A stretch of 15,070 bases of DNA from JBDSGC01 sp046594105 (lineage in GTDB: Bacteria; Acidobacteriota; Thermoanaerobaculia; Gp7-AA8), in NCBI GenBank assembly GCA_046594105.1, contig JBKJQB010000033.1, forward strand, positions 1 through 15,070, given 5' to 3'. How positions within the stretch are numbered: position 1 is the stretch's first letter; every line of letters starts with the position of its first letter. Both the position numbers and the translations under genes were made by a program. The notes beneath the pieces were generated by a model that had not been told where the DNA came from, did no database searches, and saw nothing but the letters and a program-made list of their open reading frames with translations. Shown piece after piece: positions 6,659 to 13,515 of the stretch.

Positions 6659-8899
6659 ATGATTCGTTCGATCCTCGCAACGTCCCTGATCCTGATTTCT
6701 TCCAGCCTCAATCTCGCCGCGCAACCGCCGGTCACCCAGCCCTCCCATCCCACCCTCCGGGAACTGACCATTGACAACCTTTTCGACCCCAAGCAAAAGG
6801 TGAATTTCTCCGGCGCGCCGCAGTCGGGATTCGTCTGGATCGACGAGACCACGTTCACCTGGCCCCGGACCAACGAGAGCGGAACCGTGATCGATCAGGT
6901 CTTATTGAATACGCAGACCGGCAAGCAACGGTCGTTGTTCGACGCCGCAAAACTGGCGGCCGCGGCACGCAAAGTCGAAGGTGTCTCCGACGACGACGCG
7001 AAGGCTCTTCCCCTTCTCAAGAACTGGAACTTCAGCCCGGACAAGCACAGCGTCATCATTTCCCTCAAGAGCGATCTCTACCTTTACGCCTTCGACACCG
7101 GTTCCCTGACCCGCCTCACCTCGGTTGCCGGCGATGAGGAAGAACCGTCGTTCAGCCCGGACGGCAAGTCGGTTGCCTTCATCCGCAAAAACAATCTGTT
7201 CGTGGTCGAAACGTCCACCCAGCGGGAGCGCCAGCTCACCACCGACGGCAACGACAACCTTCTCAACGGCATCTTCGACTGGGTCTATCAGGAGGAGATT
7301 TACGGACGGGGGAACTTCCACGCGTACTGGTGGAGTCCCGATTCCTCCGCCATCGCCTTCATCCAGCTCGACGAACATGCGGTTCATCGCTTCAGCATTC
7401 CCGATCACATCCCCTACCTCCAGAAGGTGGAGGAAGAGCTCTACCCCAAGGCCGGCGATCCCAATCCCATCGCCCGACTGTTCACCGTGAGCGCCGCCGG
7501 CGGCGAGGCGCGCGAGGTGAGCATCGAACGCTACCGCGCCTCCGAACCGCTCATCGTCAACGTTTCCTGGTCCCCAGACAGTAGCAAGGTGATGTACCAG
7601 ATTCAGGATCGCGAGCAGACCTGGCTCGACCTCAACGCCGCCGATGTGCGCGCTGGCGGCGCGTCGAAGACTCTGTTCCGCGAGACGACCAGAGCATGGG
7701 TCGACGTCAACGGGAGCCCCTCGTGGCTCAAGGACGGGTCCTTTCTCTGGCTCAGTGAGCGCAGCGGGTTCAAGCATCTCTATCGTTATTCCGCGGACGG
7801 AACGCTGCGCAAGCAGATCACCAGCGGTCCCTGGGAGGTCCGCACCCTGCACGGCGCGGACAAGGCCAACGACTGGATCTATTTCTCCGGGAGCGAGCGC
7901 TCGGTGCTGGGAGGCGATGCCTACCGCATCCGCGTCGACGGCAGCGGCATGAAGCGGCTCACCGATCGGCCGGGATCGAACAACGTCACCTTCAACCCCT
8001 CCATGACGCGATTCATCAACAACTGGAGCGACGTGGAGACCCCCTCGCAGGTCGCGCTGCACCGCAACGACGGAACTCAGCTGAAGATCGTGGACGCCAA
8101 CGACCAGCCGCAGGTGCGGCAGTTCCGCACGGCGCGCCCGGAGTTCCTGCAGGTCAAGGCTCGCGACGGCTTCCTGCTGGAAGCGATGATGATCAAGCCT
8201 CCTGGTTTCGACCCCTCGAAAAAATATCCCGTCTATGAGTTCACCTACTCCGGCCCTCACGCGCAATCGGTGCGCAATGGCTGGAGCAGCAGGAGCTACC
8301 TGTGGTTCCAACTGGTGGCCAGCCAGGGAGTCATCGTGTGGGTCTGCGACAATCGCAGCGCCAGCGGCAAAGGGGCGGAGTCTGCCTGGACCGCGTACAA
8401 GAACTTTGGCGCCGGCGAGTTGCGCGACCTCGAGGATGGCCTCAAGTGGCTGGGGTCCCAGCCCTGGGTCGATTCCTCGCGCGTCCTCCTCGATGGCTGG
8501 AGTTTCGGCGGATACATGACCAGCTACGCGCTGACGCACAGCACGATGTGGTCGGCTGGAATCGCCGGAGGCACCGTCTCCGACTGGCGCGATTACGACT
8601 CCATCTACACCGAGAGGGTCATGCTGACGCCGGAGCACAATCCCGAGGGATACAAGAACAGCTCGCCGCGCTTTGCGGCCAAGGATCTGCACGGGAACCT
8701 TCTTCTGTTGCACGGAACCATCGACGACAACGTCCATCTGCAGAACACCATCCAGTTCGTGTACGAGCTGGAGAAAGCCGGCAAGCAGTTCCGCATGCTG
8801 CTCTACCCCAAGTCCCGTCATGGGGTGAGCGACCCGGCCCTGGTCAAGCAGATGCGCACCGCGATGCTGGGATTCATCCGCGAGAACCTGATCAGGTAG
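6659..8899 (+). CDS. Secreted dipeptidyl-peptidase IV-like serine peptidase (family S9B)
   Basis: Exported prolyl-oligopeptidase-family peptidase that probably removes N-terminal dipeptides, often X-Pro, from peptides outside the cytoplasm. It has 746 residues from the ATG. A signal peptide (MIRSILATSLILISSSLNLAAQ) is followed by a beta-propeller (about 40-480) with repeated SPDGKS and SPDSS blades. The motif WVYQEEIYGR (Glu212, Glu213) is the double-glutamate anchor for the substrate amino terminus, which favours DPP-IV over oligopeptidase activity. The alpha/beta-hydrolase domain has GWSFGGYM (Ser615), HGTIDDNV (Asp689) and SRHG (His721), a complete catalytic triad. An in-frame TTG at 6644 would add five residues, but the ATG at 6659 gives the better signal peptide. 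No usable Shine-Dalgarno is seen; AGGA abuts the ATG. Transcribed divergently from ahcY. The gene ends 8 bp before a hairpin at 8907. Confidence 0.93.
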   Translation: MIRSILATSLILISSSLNLAAQPPVTQPSHPTLRELTIDNLFDPKQKVNFSGAPQSGFVWIDETTFTWPRTNESGTVIDQVLLNTQTGKQRSLFDAAKLAAAARKVEGVSDDDAKALPLLKNWNFSPDKHSVIISLKSDLYLYAFDTGSLTRLTSVAGDEEEPSFSPDGKSVAFIRKNNLFVVETSTQRERQLTTDGNDNLLNGIFDWVYQEEIYGRGNFHAYWWSPDSSAIAFIQLDEHAVHRFSIPDHIPYLQKVEEELYPKAGDPNPIARLFTVSAAGGEAREVSIERYRASEPLIVNVSWSPDSSKVMYQIQDREQTWLDLNAADVRAGGASKTLFRETTRAWVDVNGSPSWLKDGSFLWLSERSGFKHLYRYSADGTLRKQITSGPWEVRTLHGADKANDWIYFSGSERSVLGGDAYRIRVDGSGMKRLTDRPGSNNVTFNPSMTRFINNWSDVETPSQVALHRNDGTQLKIVDANDQPQVRQFRTARPEFLQVKARDGFLLEAMMIKPPGFDPSKKYPVYEFTYSGPHAQSVRNGWSSRSYLWFQLVASQGVIVWVCDNRSASGKGAESAWTAYKNFGAGELRDLEDGLKWLGSQPWVDSSRVLLDGWSFGGYMTSYALTHSTMWSAGIAGGTVSDWRDYDSIYTERVMLTPEHNPEGYKNSSPRFAAKDLHGNLLLLHGTIDDNVHLQNTIQFVYELEKAGKQFRMLLYPKSRHGVSDPALVKQMRTAMLGFIRENLIR

Positions 8900-8906
8900 C
8901 CGGAGA

Positions 8907-8928
8907 GCGCAGACCGGAGCGTCTGTGC
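8907..8928. repeat. Intergenic hairpin just after the S9 peptidase gene
   Basis: GCGCAGAC (8907-8914) pairs with GTCTGTGC (8921-8928), 8 bp including one G-U, around a 6-nt loop. There is no T tract, so it is not a classical terminator, though it could protect the mRNA 3' end. Its right arm GTCTGTGCC recurs exactly at 9048-9056, so it may be a diverged member of the same palindrome family. Confidence 0.5.
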
Positions 8929-9032
8929 CGCACCACTTTCGCGAGAACCCAATTTGAAGGGTGTTCCGTAGTCAGCCTCGACGACATCGACACACGTGTC
9001 CGGCAGCGTCTGACGGGGCACGAATCCGGTGT

Positions 9033-9104
9033 GGCACAGACACTCCTGTCTGTGCCCAGGCACTTCCATTCCGGATGGGAGCGGGGGGCGCGCCACTCCC
9101 ATCC
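9033..9104. repeat. Pair of palindromes, REP-like, upstream of the SPFH cassette
   Basis: First unit: GGCACAGACA (9033-9042), loop CTCC, TGTCTGTGCC (9047-9056), a perfect 10-bp stem. Second unit: GGATGGGAG (9073-9081) pairs with CTCCCATCC (9096-9104) around a 14-nt GC-rich loop containing GGCGCGCC. Two adjacent palindromes in a 253-bp gene-free gap (8900-9152) look like a repetitive extragenic palindromic element. The rest of the gap holds a small GACACACGTGTC palindrome (8989-9000), a TAAGAT hexamer (9109-9114) that could be the -10 for the next gene, and no convincing gene. Confidence 0.6.
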
Positions 9105-9152
9105 TTGATAAGATGAGCGAATCGTCCGCCGTCACCGGCAAAGCAGGAAATC

Positions 9153-10214
9153 ATGTTCGAGTCGTCTGCGGGTCCACCGCCGCGGTTCAAACCGCGCTTC
9201 CCTTTCCGAGTTCCCTCGCTTTCTTTCCGTGGAGCGCGGGTCTTCACCACCCTGCTCCGCCTGAGCCTCCTGGTCCTTCCCGTCTTCCTGCTCCGCGCCT
9301 GTCTGATCACCTACGTCCCGCCCGATCAGATCGGTCTCCGCCAGATTTCCTTTGGACCGAGCAAGGGCCTGCAGAAGGCGCTGGTGCAGCCGGGATACCG
9401 GCGCTCCATTTCAGGCTACGAGACCATTCGCACATTTCCCCGCAACATCCAGGCGGTCGAGTTCACCAACGACGAGAGCGAGCGCGGCTCCGATCACCGC
9501 ACCATCGGCGCGGTCAACGTCCCCACCGTGGACGGCTATCCCATCACCGTCGACTGCACGGTTCTCTATCGCATCGCCGATCCCTTCCTGGTCGTTTCCA
9601 AGTTCGGTTTCGGCCGCGGCTACGAAGACAACGTAGTGATCCGCTTTACCGACCCCGCCATCAAGCAGCACCTCGGCGAGCTGCGGGCCGAAGAGTTCTA
9701 TCGGGATCAGAGGCTGGCCAAAGTGCGCGATGTGAAGCGCGAGCTTTCCGAACGTTTCCGGCAGAACGGCGTGGAGCTGGCCGACGTCCTGATCCGTCAG
9801 TACGACTATCCTCCGATCTTCCAGCAGCTGACCGAGCAGAAGAAGATTCAGGACCAGTCCGTGCTGACCAACCGCGCCCTGGCCAAGCAGGCGGAGGTCG
9901 ATACGCGGCTCAAACAGATTACCCAGGAAGGCCAGAACTCCATGAACGTGAAGACCGCGGAATTCCAGGCGCAGATCACCGGCATCAACGCGCAGAAGGA
10001 TCTCTACGAGCGCTCCCGTCGAGCGGAAGGGGATCTATTGGTCAGGAGCGCCGAAGCGCAGGGAAACGAAGCAGTCAACCGGGCCATGGAAGGGGCCGGC
10101 TCCGACAAGCTGCTGCGTCTGCGAAAAGGACTGGCCATTCTCAACGGCATCAAGGGCCCCATCTACATCAGCGAAGACCCCACGGACCTCGGAAAGATCT
10201 CCTCGAATCACTGA
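9153..10214 (+). CDS. SPFH/Band-7 domain protein with N-terminal membrane anchor
   Basis: Membrane-anchored SPFH (stomatin/prohibitin/flotillin/HflK-C) family protein of 353 residues. A basic N-terminus rich in Pro and Phe (1-30) precedes one transmembrane helix (about 32-54, TTLLRLSLLVLPVFLLRAC). The SPFH core follows (about 55-225, starting YVPPDQIGLRQISFG and ending IRQYDYPPIFQQL). A Gln/Glu/Lys-rich probable coiled coil (225-310) and a short tail come last. The positive N-terminus suggests the SPFH domain faces the periplasm, as in HflK. The family builds ring or cage assemblies that organise membrane proteins or proteases such as FtsH. It is not clearly HflK or HflC, and no FtsH gene is in the window. 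The ATG has AGGA 4 nt upstream (CAGGAAATC). First gene of a three-gene cassette with the genes starting at 10222 and 11232. Confidence 0.87.
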   Translation: MFESSAGPPPRFKPRFPFRVPSLSFRGARVFTTLLRLSLLVLPVFLLRACLITYVPPDQIGLRQISFGPSKGLQKALVQPGYRRSISGYETIRTFPRNIQAVEFTNDESERGSDHRTIGAVNVPTVDGYPITVDCTVLYRIADPFLVVSKFGFGRGYEDNVVIRFTDPAIKQHLGELRAEEFYRDQRLAKVRDVKRELSERFRQNGVELADVLIRQYDYPPIFQQLTEQKKIQDQSVLTNRALAKQAEVDTRLKQITQEGQNSMNVKTAEFQAQITGINAQKDLYERSRRAEGDLLVRSAEAQGNEAVNRAMEGAGSDKLLRLRKGLAILNGIKGPIYISEDPTDLGKISSNH

Positions 10215-10221
10215 GCCGACC

Positions 10222-11235
10222 ATGAAAGCCCTCATCGCACTGCTCCTCCTCTCCACGCTGGCATCCACCGCCTGCACGCCGCACACGACGCAGGCCACTG
10301 AGGTCGGCGTCCGCTTCAACAAAATCACCCGCTCTACGGAAATCTCCGAAGCCGGCGCGACCTATTTCTTCACTCCGATCATCAACGACTGGACGACCTT
10401 CGATACGTCGACGCAGAACCTGATCATGTCCCGGAAGTCGGAGGGCGGAGATCGGAAGGAAAAAGACGATCTGCGCTTCAAGACCCGCGACGGCAACGAC
10501 ATCGAGACGGATGTCACCGTGCGATGGAGGATTGATCCGTCGCAGGCCGCCCAGATCTGGCGGGCCGATGCACCGACCACCCTGGCCCTCAAAGAGCGGG
10601 TGGTCCGTCCGCAGGCACGCGCCTATGTGCGCGACGTGCTCAACCGGCTGGATTCCGAGGAGTACTACAACCCCGACCTGCGATTCGCCGCAGCGAGCGA
10701 CGCCACGAAGGTTCTCGCCGGTGCCCTCAAACCGTACGGCATCGTCGTCGAGCAGGTCATCCTCGGCGACTTCTCGTTCAAGCCCGACTACCAGAACCTG
10801 ATCAACAAGAGGAAAGAGGGAGAGAAACAAGCCGAGAAGCTCGAGGCCCAGATTCTGGCCACCGCGGAATCCAACAAGGCCATCGTGCAGCAGCGCATCG
10901 CCGAGCTGACCGAACTGCTCACCCGCAGCCAGGGCGAACTGGAACAGGCCAAACGCACCGCCGACGCGTACCTCGGGCGCAAGCAGCAGGAGGCCCAGGC
11001 AACACTGACCGAGAAAAATGCGGCAGCCCAGGGGATGCGCAAGGAACGGGCCGCTCTCAACGGAAGCGCCGGTGATGCCTACGTCAGTCTTCAGCTGATC
11101 GAGGCACTGCAGAAGAAAGAAATCCGGCAGATCCCCAAGATGCCGAATGGAAACGTCATCATCGACGGCAACAAGCTGCTCCAGCAGCTGGGAGTGATCC
11201 AGTACACCAAGCAGGCCGATCCTCCTCAGGAATGA
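10222..11235 (+). CDS. SPFH/Band-7 domain lipoprotein, prohibitin-like
   Basis: Second SPFH-family protein, 337 residues. The N-terminus MKALIALLLLSTLASTAC ends in a plausible lipobox with Cys18 as the lipidated residue, so it is probably held to a membrane by lipid rather than by a helix. The SPFH domain spans about 25-190 (ATEVGVRFNKITRSTE onward, FKTRDGNDIETDVTVRWRI, EQVILGDFSFKPDY). A long Glu/Gln/Ala coiled coil follows (about 192-275, NKRKEGEKQAEKLEAQ), then a tail IRQIPKMPNGNVIIDGNK resembling the conserved end of prohibitin-type proteins. It lies 7 bp after the first SPFH gene and overlaps the next gene by ATGA, so the three are almost certainly one transcript. Two dissimilar SPFH partners suggest a hetero-oligomer, by analogy with HflK-HflC; that is inference. 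Confidence 0.87.
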   Translation: MKALIALLLLSTLASTACTPHTTQATEVGVRFNKITRSTEISEAGATYFFTPIINDWTTFDTSTQNLIMSRKSEGGDRKEKDDLRFKTRDGNDIETDVTVRWRIDPSQAAQIWRADAPTTLALKERVVRPQARAYVRDVLNRLDSEEYYNPDLRFAAASDATKVLAGALKPYGIVVEQVILGDFSFKPDYQNLINKRKEGEKQAEKLEAQILATAESNKAIVQQRIAELTELLTRSQGELEQAKRTADAYLGRKQQEAQATLTEKNAAAQGMRKERAALNGSAGDAYVSLQLIEALQKKEIRQIPKMPNGNVIIDGNKLLQQLGVIQYTKQADPPQE

Positions 11236-11888
11236 TGCTCAACATCGCCGGCCCCGAGTACGACTGCGCGCAGGTGGTCTTCGCCGTCCTTCAGGAATGC
11301 GAGCACCGCCGTCGCGGTCTGGACAACGCAACGTTCGAGGAGCAGATCGAGTCGCACGCCAAGGACAAGCTGACTCAGATCCGCCGCGCCTACGACGAGT
11401 TCGGAGGGTCGGCGGCATACTGGGAAGAGCTGGAAAAAGAAGTCCAGGAAGTCGTCCTTCCGCAATACATCTCCGGAGCCAGGCGGATGAATGCTCTGGA
11501 GCAGTCGAGCTTCGACGTCTGGAGGGAGGGAGACGTGGCCGCGCGGCTGATCTTCGCGCTGATCGGCCTGATGATCGGAAGCATCATCCTCGCCCTGCCC
11601 TTCGTCCCGATTTTCGAGGAGATGTTCGCCTTCGTACTGACCGGCGCCGGATTCGTCTATCCCGATCTCAAGCGTTTCGCCTTCGAGCGCCGGCACTCAA
11701 GATTTCTGAACCGGCTGGTGACCGACAGCGGCCGCTACCAGCAGGACGCCCGCCTCAACTACATGACCACCGACGAGATCCGCGACTCGCTGCAGCCCGC
11801 ACCGTCGGAAAGACTGGTCTTTCCGCACCAGGAACCAGGGGAAGAAACCTCGGAGAGCACGGAACCGGAGCGGGAAAAAGAACGGTAA
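11232..11888 (+). CDS. Two-helix membrane protein of unknown function, third gene of the SPFH cassette
   Basis: 218 residues, family not recognised. The N-terminal half (1-100) is soluble, charged and probably helical (FEEQIESHAKDKLTQIRRAY, WEELEKEVQEVVLPQYI). Two hydrophobic helices follow at about 103-125 (AARLIFALIGLMIGSIILAL) and 128-144 (IFEEMFAFVLTGAGFVY), forming a tight hairpin. A basic segment (147-165, KRFAFERRHSRFLNRL) and an acidic, Ser/Glu-rich tail (200-218) complete it. The hairpin flanked by charged segments would place both ends on the same side, probably the cytoplasm. Its ATG overlaps the stop of the upstream SPFH lipoprotein gene (ATGA), so it should be made in step with it. 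A client, adaptor or assembly factor of the SPFH complex is the natural guess. There is no enzyme signature. Confidence 0.8.
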   Translation: MMLNIAGPEYDCAQVVFAVLQECEHRRRGLDNATFEEQIESHAKDKLTQIRRAYDEFGGSAAYWEELEKEVQEVVLPQYISGARRMNALEQSSFDVWREGDVAARLIFALIGLMIGSIILALPFVPIFEEMFAFVLTGAGFVYPDLKRFAFERRHSRFLNRLVTDSGRYQQDARLNYMTTDEIRDSLQPAPSERLVFPHQEPGEETSESTEPEREKER

Positions 11889-11917
11889 ATCGTCCCTTCG
11901 AGCCGCGGTCCCCGCTG

Positions 11918-12168
11918 GTCATCCCGAGCGAGGTACGCCCCTTCACACCCGTCATTCTGAGGCGCGCAGACGCCGAAGAATCTGCAAAGACGAGGATGTT
12001 GCCGGGAGCAGTTGCGACGTTGCAGATCCTTCGCCGTCTTCGCGGCTTCTAATGACGCGCTCGCGTGTCATCTGAAATCAAAGGTGGCCGAGTAAACGCG
12101 ACTGAAGCGAAAATCGTGGCGGACGCTGTGCGAACCAACGCCGCCGGCCGTGCCGGCCTCAGGATGAC
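11918..12168. repeat. Nested inverted repeats of a GTCATTCTGAG-type dispersed element
   Basis: The 339-bp convergent gap (11889-12227) has no gene but two nested inverted pairs. Inner pair: 11951-11986 (starts GTCATTCTGAGGCGCGCAGA) and 12021-12056, the imperfect reverse complement (starts TGCAGATCCTTCGCCGTCTT), 36 bp each around a 34-bp spacer. Outer pair: GTCATCCCGAG (11918-11928) and CTCAGGATGAC (12158-12168), which share the same end motif with one mismatch. Repeated GTCATyCyGAG ends around a foldable core look like a non-coding mobile-type repeat. I recall similar sequences scattered in Acidobacteria-type genomes but cannot check copy number here. A T8 run at 12178-12185 follows but has no stem immediately before it. 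Confidence 0.7.
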
Positions 12169-12227
12169 GGTTAGGGATTTTTTTTACAGGCTCTGATACT
12201 GGCGGAGCAGAGCTGCCTTCTGCCTTC

Positions 12228-13289
12228 CTACTTCGCGCCCTCTCCCTCCGCCAGTTCCTCGTGCCGTTCCACGGTGTCCGAGGGAAGCTCCTCGCGTAAG
12301 AAGATTCGTTCCACGATCGGATAGGCGGCGACCAGGGGAAGGATCAGGATCGCTCCAACCACTCCCTGCAGCGTGCCGCCCACGGCGATCGCCAGCAGCA
12401 CGGTCAGAGTGGAGAGGCGCATCTGCTTGCCGTAGATTTTCGGGACGATGAAGTAGCTCTCGACCAGGTGGTAGAGAAGGTAGGCGGCCGCTACCAGCAA
12501 TGCGCGCAGCGGACTGACGGTCATCGCCAGCAGCACGGCGGGAATGGTCATAACGATCGTACCCACCACCGGCACGAGATCGGCGACGAAGGCAATGGCG
12601 GCCAGGGGCAGCGCGCCCGGCACGCCCAGCACCAGCAGGACGAGATAGGCCCAGGCGCCGCAGATGAAACAGGTGATCAGCTGTCCGCGCATGTAGGCCA
12701 GCATGACCTCGCCGATCTCTGCCCTCAATCGCTCGAATCGGCCTCGCTGCGATTTCGGGGCGAAACTGATCAGCCATTCCGCTGCGGTCTCGCCCTCGAT
12801 CAGCAGATAGATCGCCAGCACCAGAACGAAGATCAGCGCCGTGAATCCCTCCAGCGCGTACCTGCTCAGCGTCAGACCCCTGGTCAGCCAGTCGCGAAGC
12901 TGGGGCCCGGTTGGACGTTTCGCCGACTGGAACTCCGCGAAGAGCGGCCGGGCCATGGGGAAACGCGAGACGATCTCCTTCTGCAGCTTCGGAAGATTTC
13001 CGGAGATCTCCACCACCTGCCGGCTGATGGCCGGGACCAGCACCAGAAAGATCAGCAGCAGAATGGCCAGCAGCAACAACGCGATCGCCGTGATGATCAA
13101 CGAGCGGCGGACGCCCCGCCGCTCCAACCAGCGATCCAGCGGGACCAGCACCGCCGCGATCAATGCGGCCACGAACACCATGACGATGACCGGCCACAGC
13201 CTGACCACGACCACAACCAGCAGAAACGCCAAAGCAACCTTCAATAACGTGGCAAACGGGATGCGAAGCCGCAGTTCCTGACCTTCCAT
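12228..13289 (-). CDS. AI-2E/PerM (YhhT/TqsA) family membrane permease
   Basis: Integral membrane protein of the AI-2 exporter superfamily, 353 residues, the normal length. Members export small molecules, the quorum signal AI-2 in some, or act as Na+/H+ antiporters; the substrate here is unknown. Paired N-terminal helices (about 14-50, VALAFLLVVVVV and VIVMVFVAALIAAVLVP) lead to PLDRWLERRGVRRS, the typical PLxxxLxxRGxxR junction. A third long hydrophobic helix (62-88) and an amphipathic region follow. The C-terminal half has the family signature FVADLVPVVGTIVMTIPAVLLA and the block VESYFIVPKIYGKQMRLSTLTVLLAIAVGG. The ATG at 13289 is chosen by family alignment; no Shine-Dalgarno is visible. 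The frame remains open upstream to 13586, but that part runs through the CCAGAAA repeat and reads as junk. Transcribed alone, convergent with the SPFH cassette and divergent from the amidase. Confidence 0.88.
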   Translation of the reverse strand: MEGQELRLRIPFATLLKVALAFLLVVVVVRLWPVIVMVFVAALIAAVLVPLDRWLERRGVRRSLIITAIALLLLAILLLIFLVLVPAISRQVVEISGNLPKLQKEIVSRFPMARPLFAEFQSAKRPTGPQLRDWLTRGLTLSRYALEGFTALIFVLVLAIYLLIEGETAAEWLISFAPKSQRGRFERLRAEIGEVMLAYMRGQLITCFICGAWAYLVLLVLGVPGALPLAAIAFVADLVPVVGTIVMTIPAVLLAMTVSPLRALLVAAAYLLYHLVESYFIVPKIYGKQMRLSTLTVLLAIAVGGTLQGVVGAILILPLVAAYPIVERIFLREELPSDTVERHEELAEGEGAK

Positions 13290-13326
13290 GTCGGAGGGGC
13301 ATTGCACAAGGCTCGCCGGAAGATAA

Positions 13327-13438
13327 AACCAGAAACCAGAAGGCAGAAACCAGAAGAGGGATTGCACAGCGACGGGACCGGCCTCGAGACCCTGAACCTG
13401 GGGCGAGCTTCTCATTCTGGTTTCTGGTTTCTGGTTGG
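13327..13438. repeat. CCAGAAA tandem motif forming a long inverted repeat
   Basis: AACCAGAAACCAGAA (13327-13341) is exactly complementary to TTCTGGTTTCTGGTT (13415-13429). Further CAGAAACCAGAA (13345-13356) and TTTCTGG (13429-13435) units extend each arm. The arms flank a loop of about 60-70 bp. A GGGATTGCAC/GGCATTGCAC near-direct repeat (about 13300-13309 and 13358-13367) brackets the left arm. It occupies most of the 226-bp divergent spacer between the permease and amidase genes. It could fold in RNA from either strand. Confidence 0.75.
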
Positions 13439-13488
13439 TTTTCCCCGCCCCCGCCCGCCTTCGCCCGTCGGCTTTCTCCGTTCTGCCG

Positions 13489-13494
13489 TAAAAT
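13489..13494 (+). promoter_or_regulatory. -10-like hexamer for the amidase-actin operon
   Basis: TAAAAT, one mismatch from consensus, 21 bp before the amidase ATG in otherwise very GC-rich DNA. It would start transcription about 13501, giving a leader of roughly 15 nt with only a weak ribosome-binding site (GTGGA). No clear -35 is found. Confidence 0.35.
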
Positions 13495-13515
13495 GGCGGA
13501 TTCGGGCGGCGTGGA

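Noticed and set aside
6902..8821. 639-codon antisense frame across the S9 peptidase gene
   Set aside because: Typical high-GC antisense open frame (Val/Ala/Gly/Asp-rich); the plus strand has a complete catalytic triad and signal peptide.
9029..10225. 398-codon plus-strand frame over the first SPFH gene
   Set aside because: An Arg/Pro/Ser-rich shadow of the +1-shifted real frame; it starts within the palindrome and has no domain.
12146..12185. Rho-independent terminator for the SPFH cassette ending in the T8 run
   Set aside because: The nearest stem (GGCCG/CGGCC) is short and lies about 20 nt before the T run, so it is not canonical.
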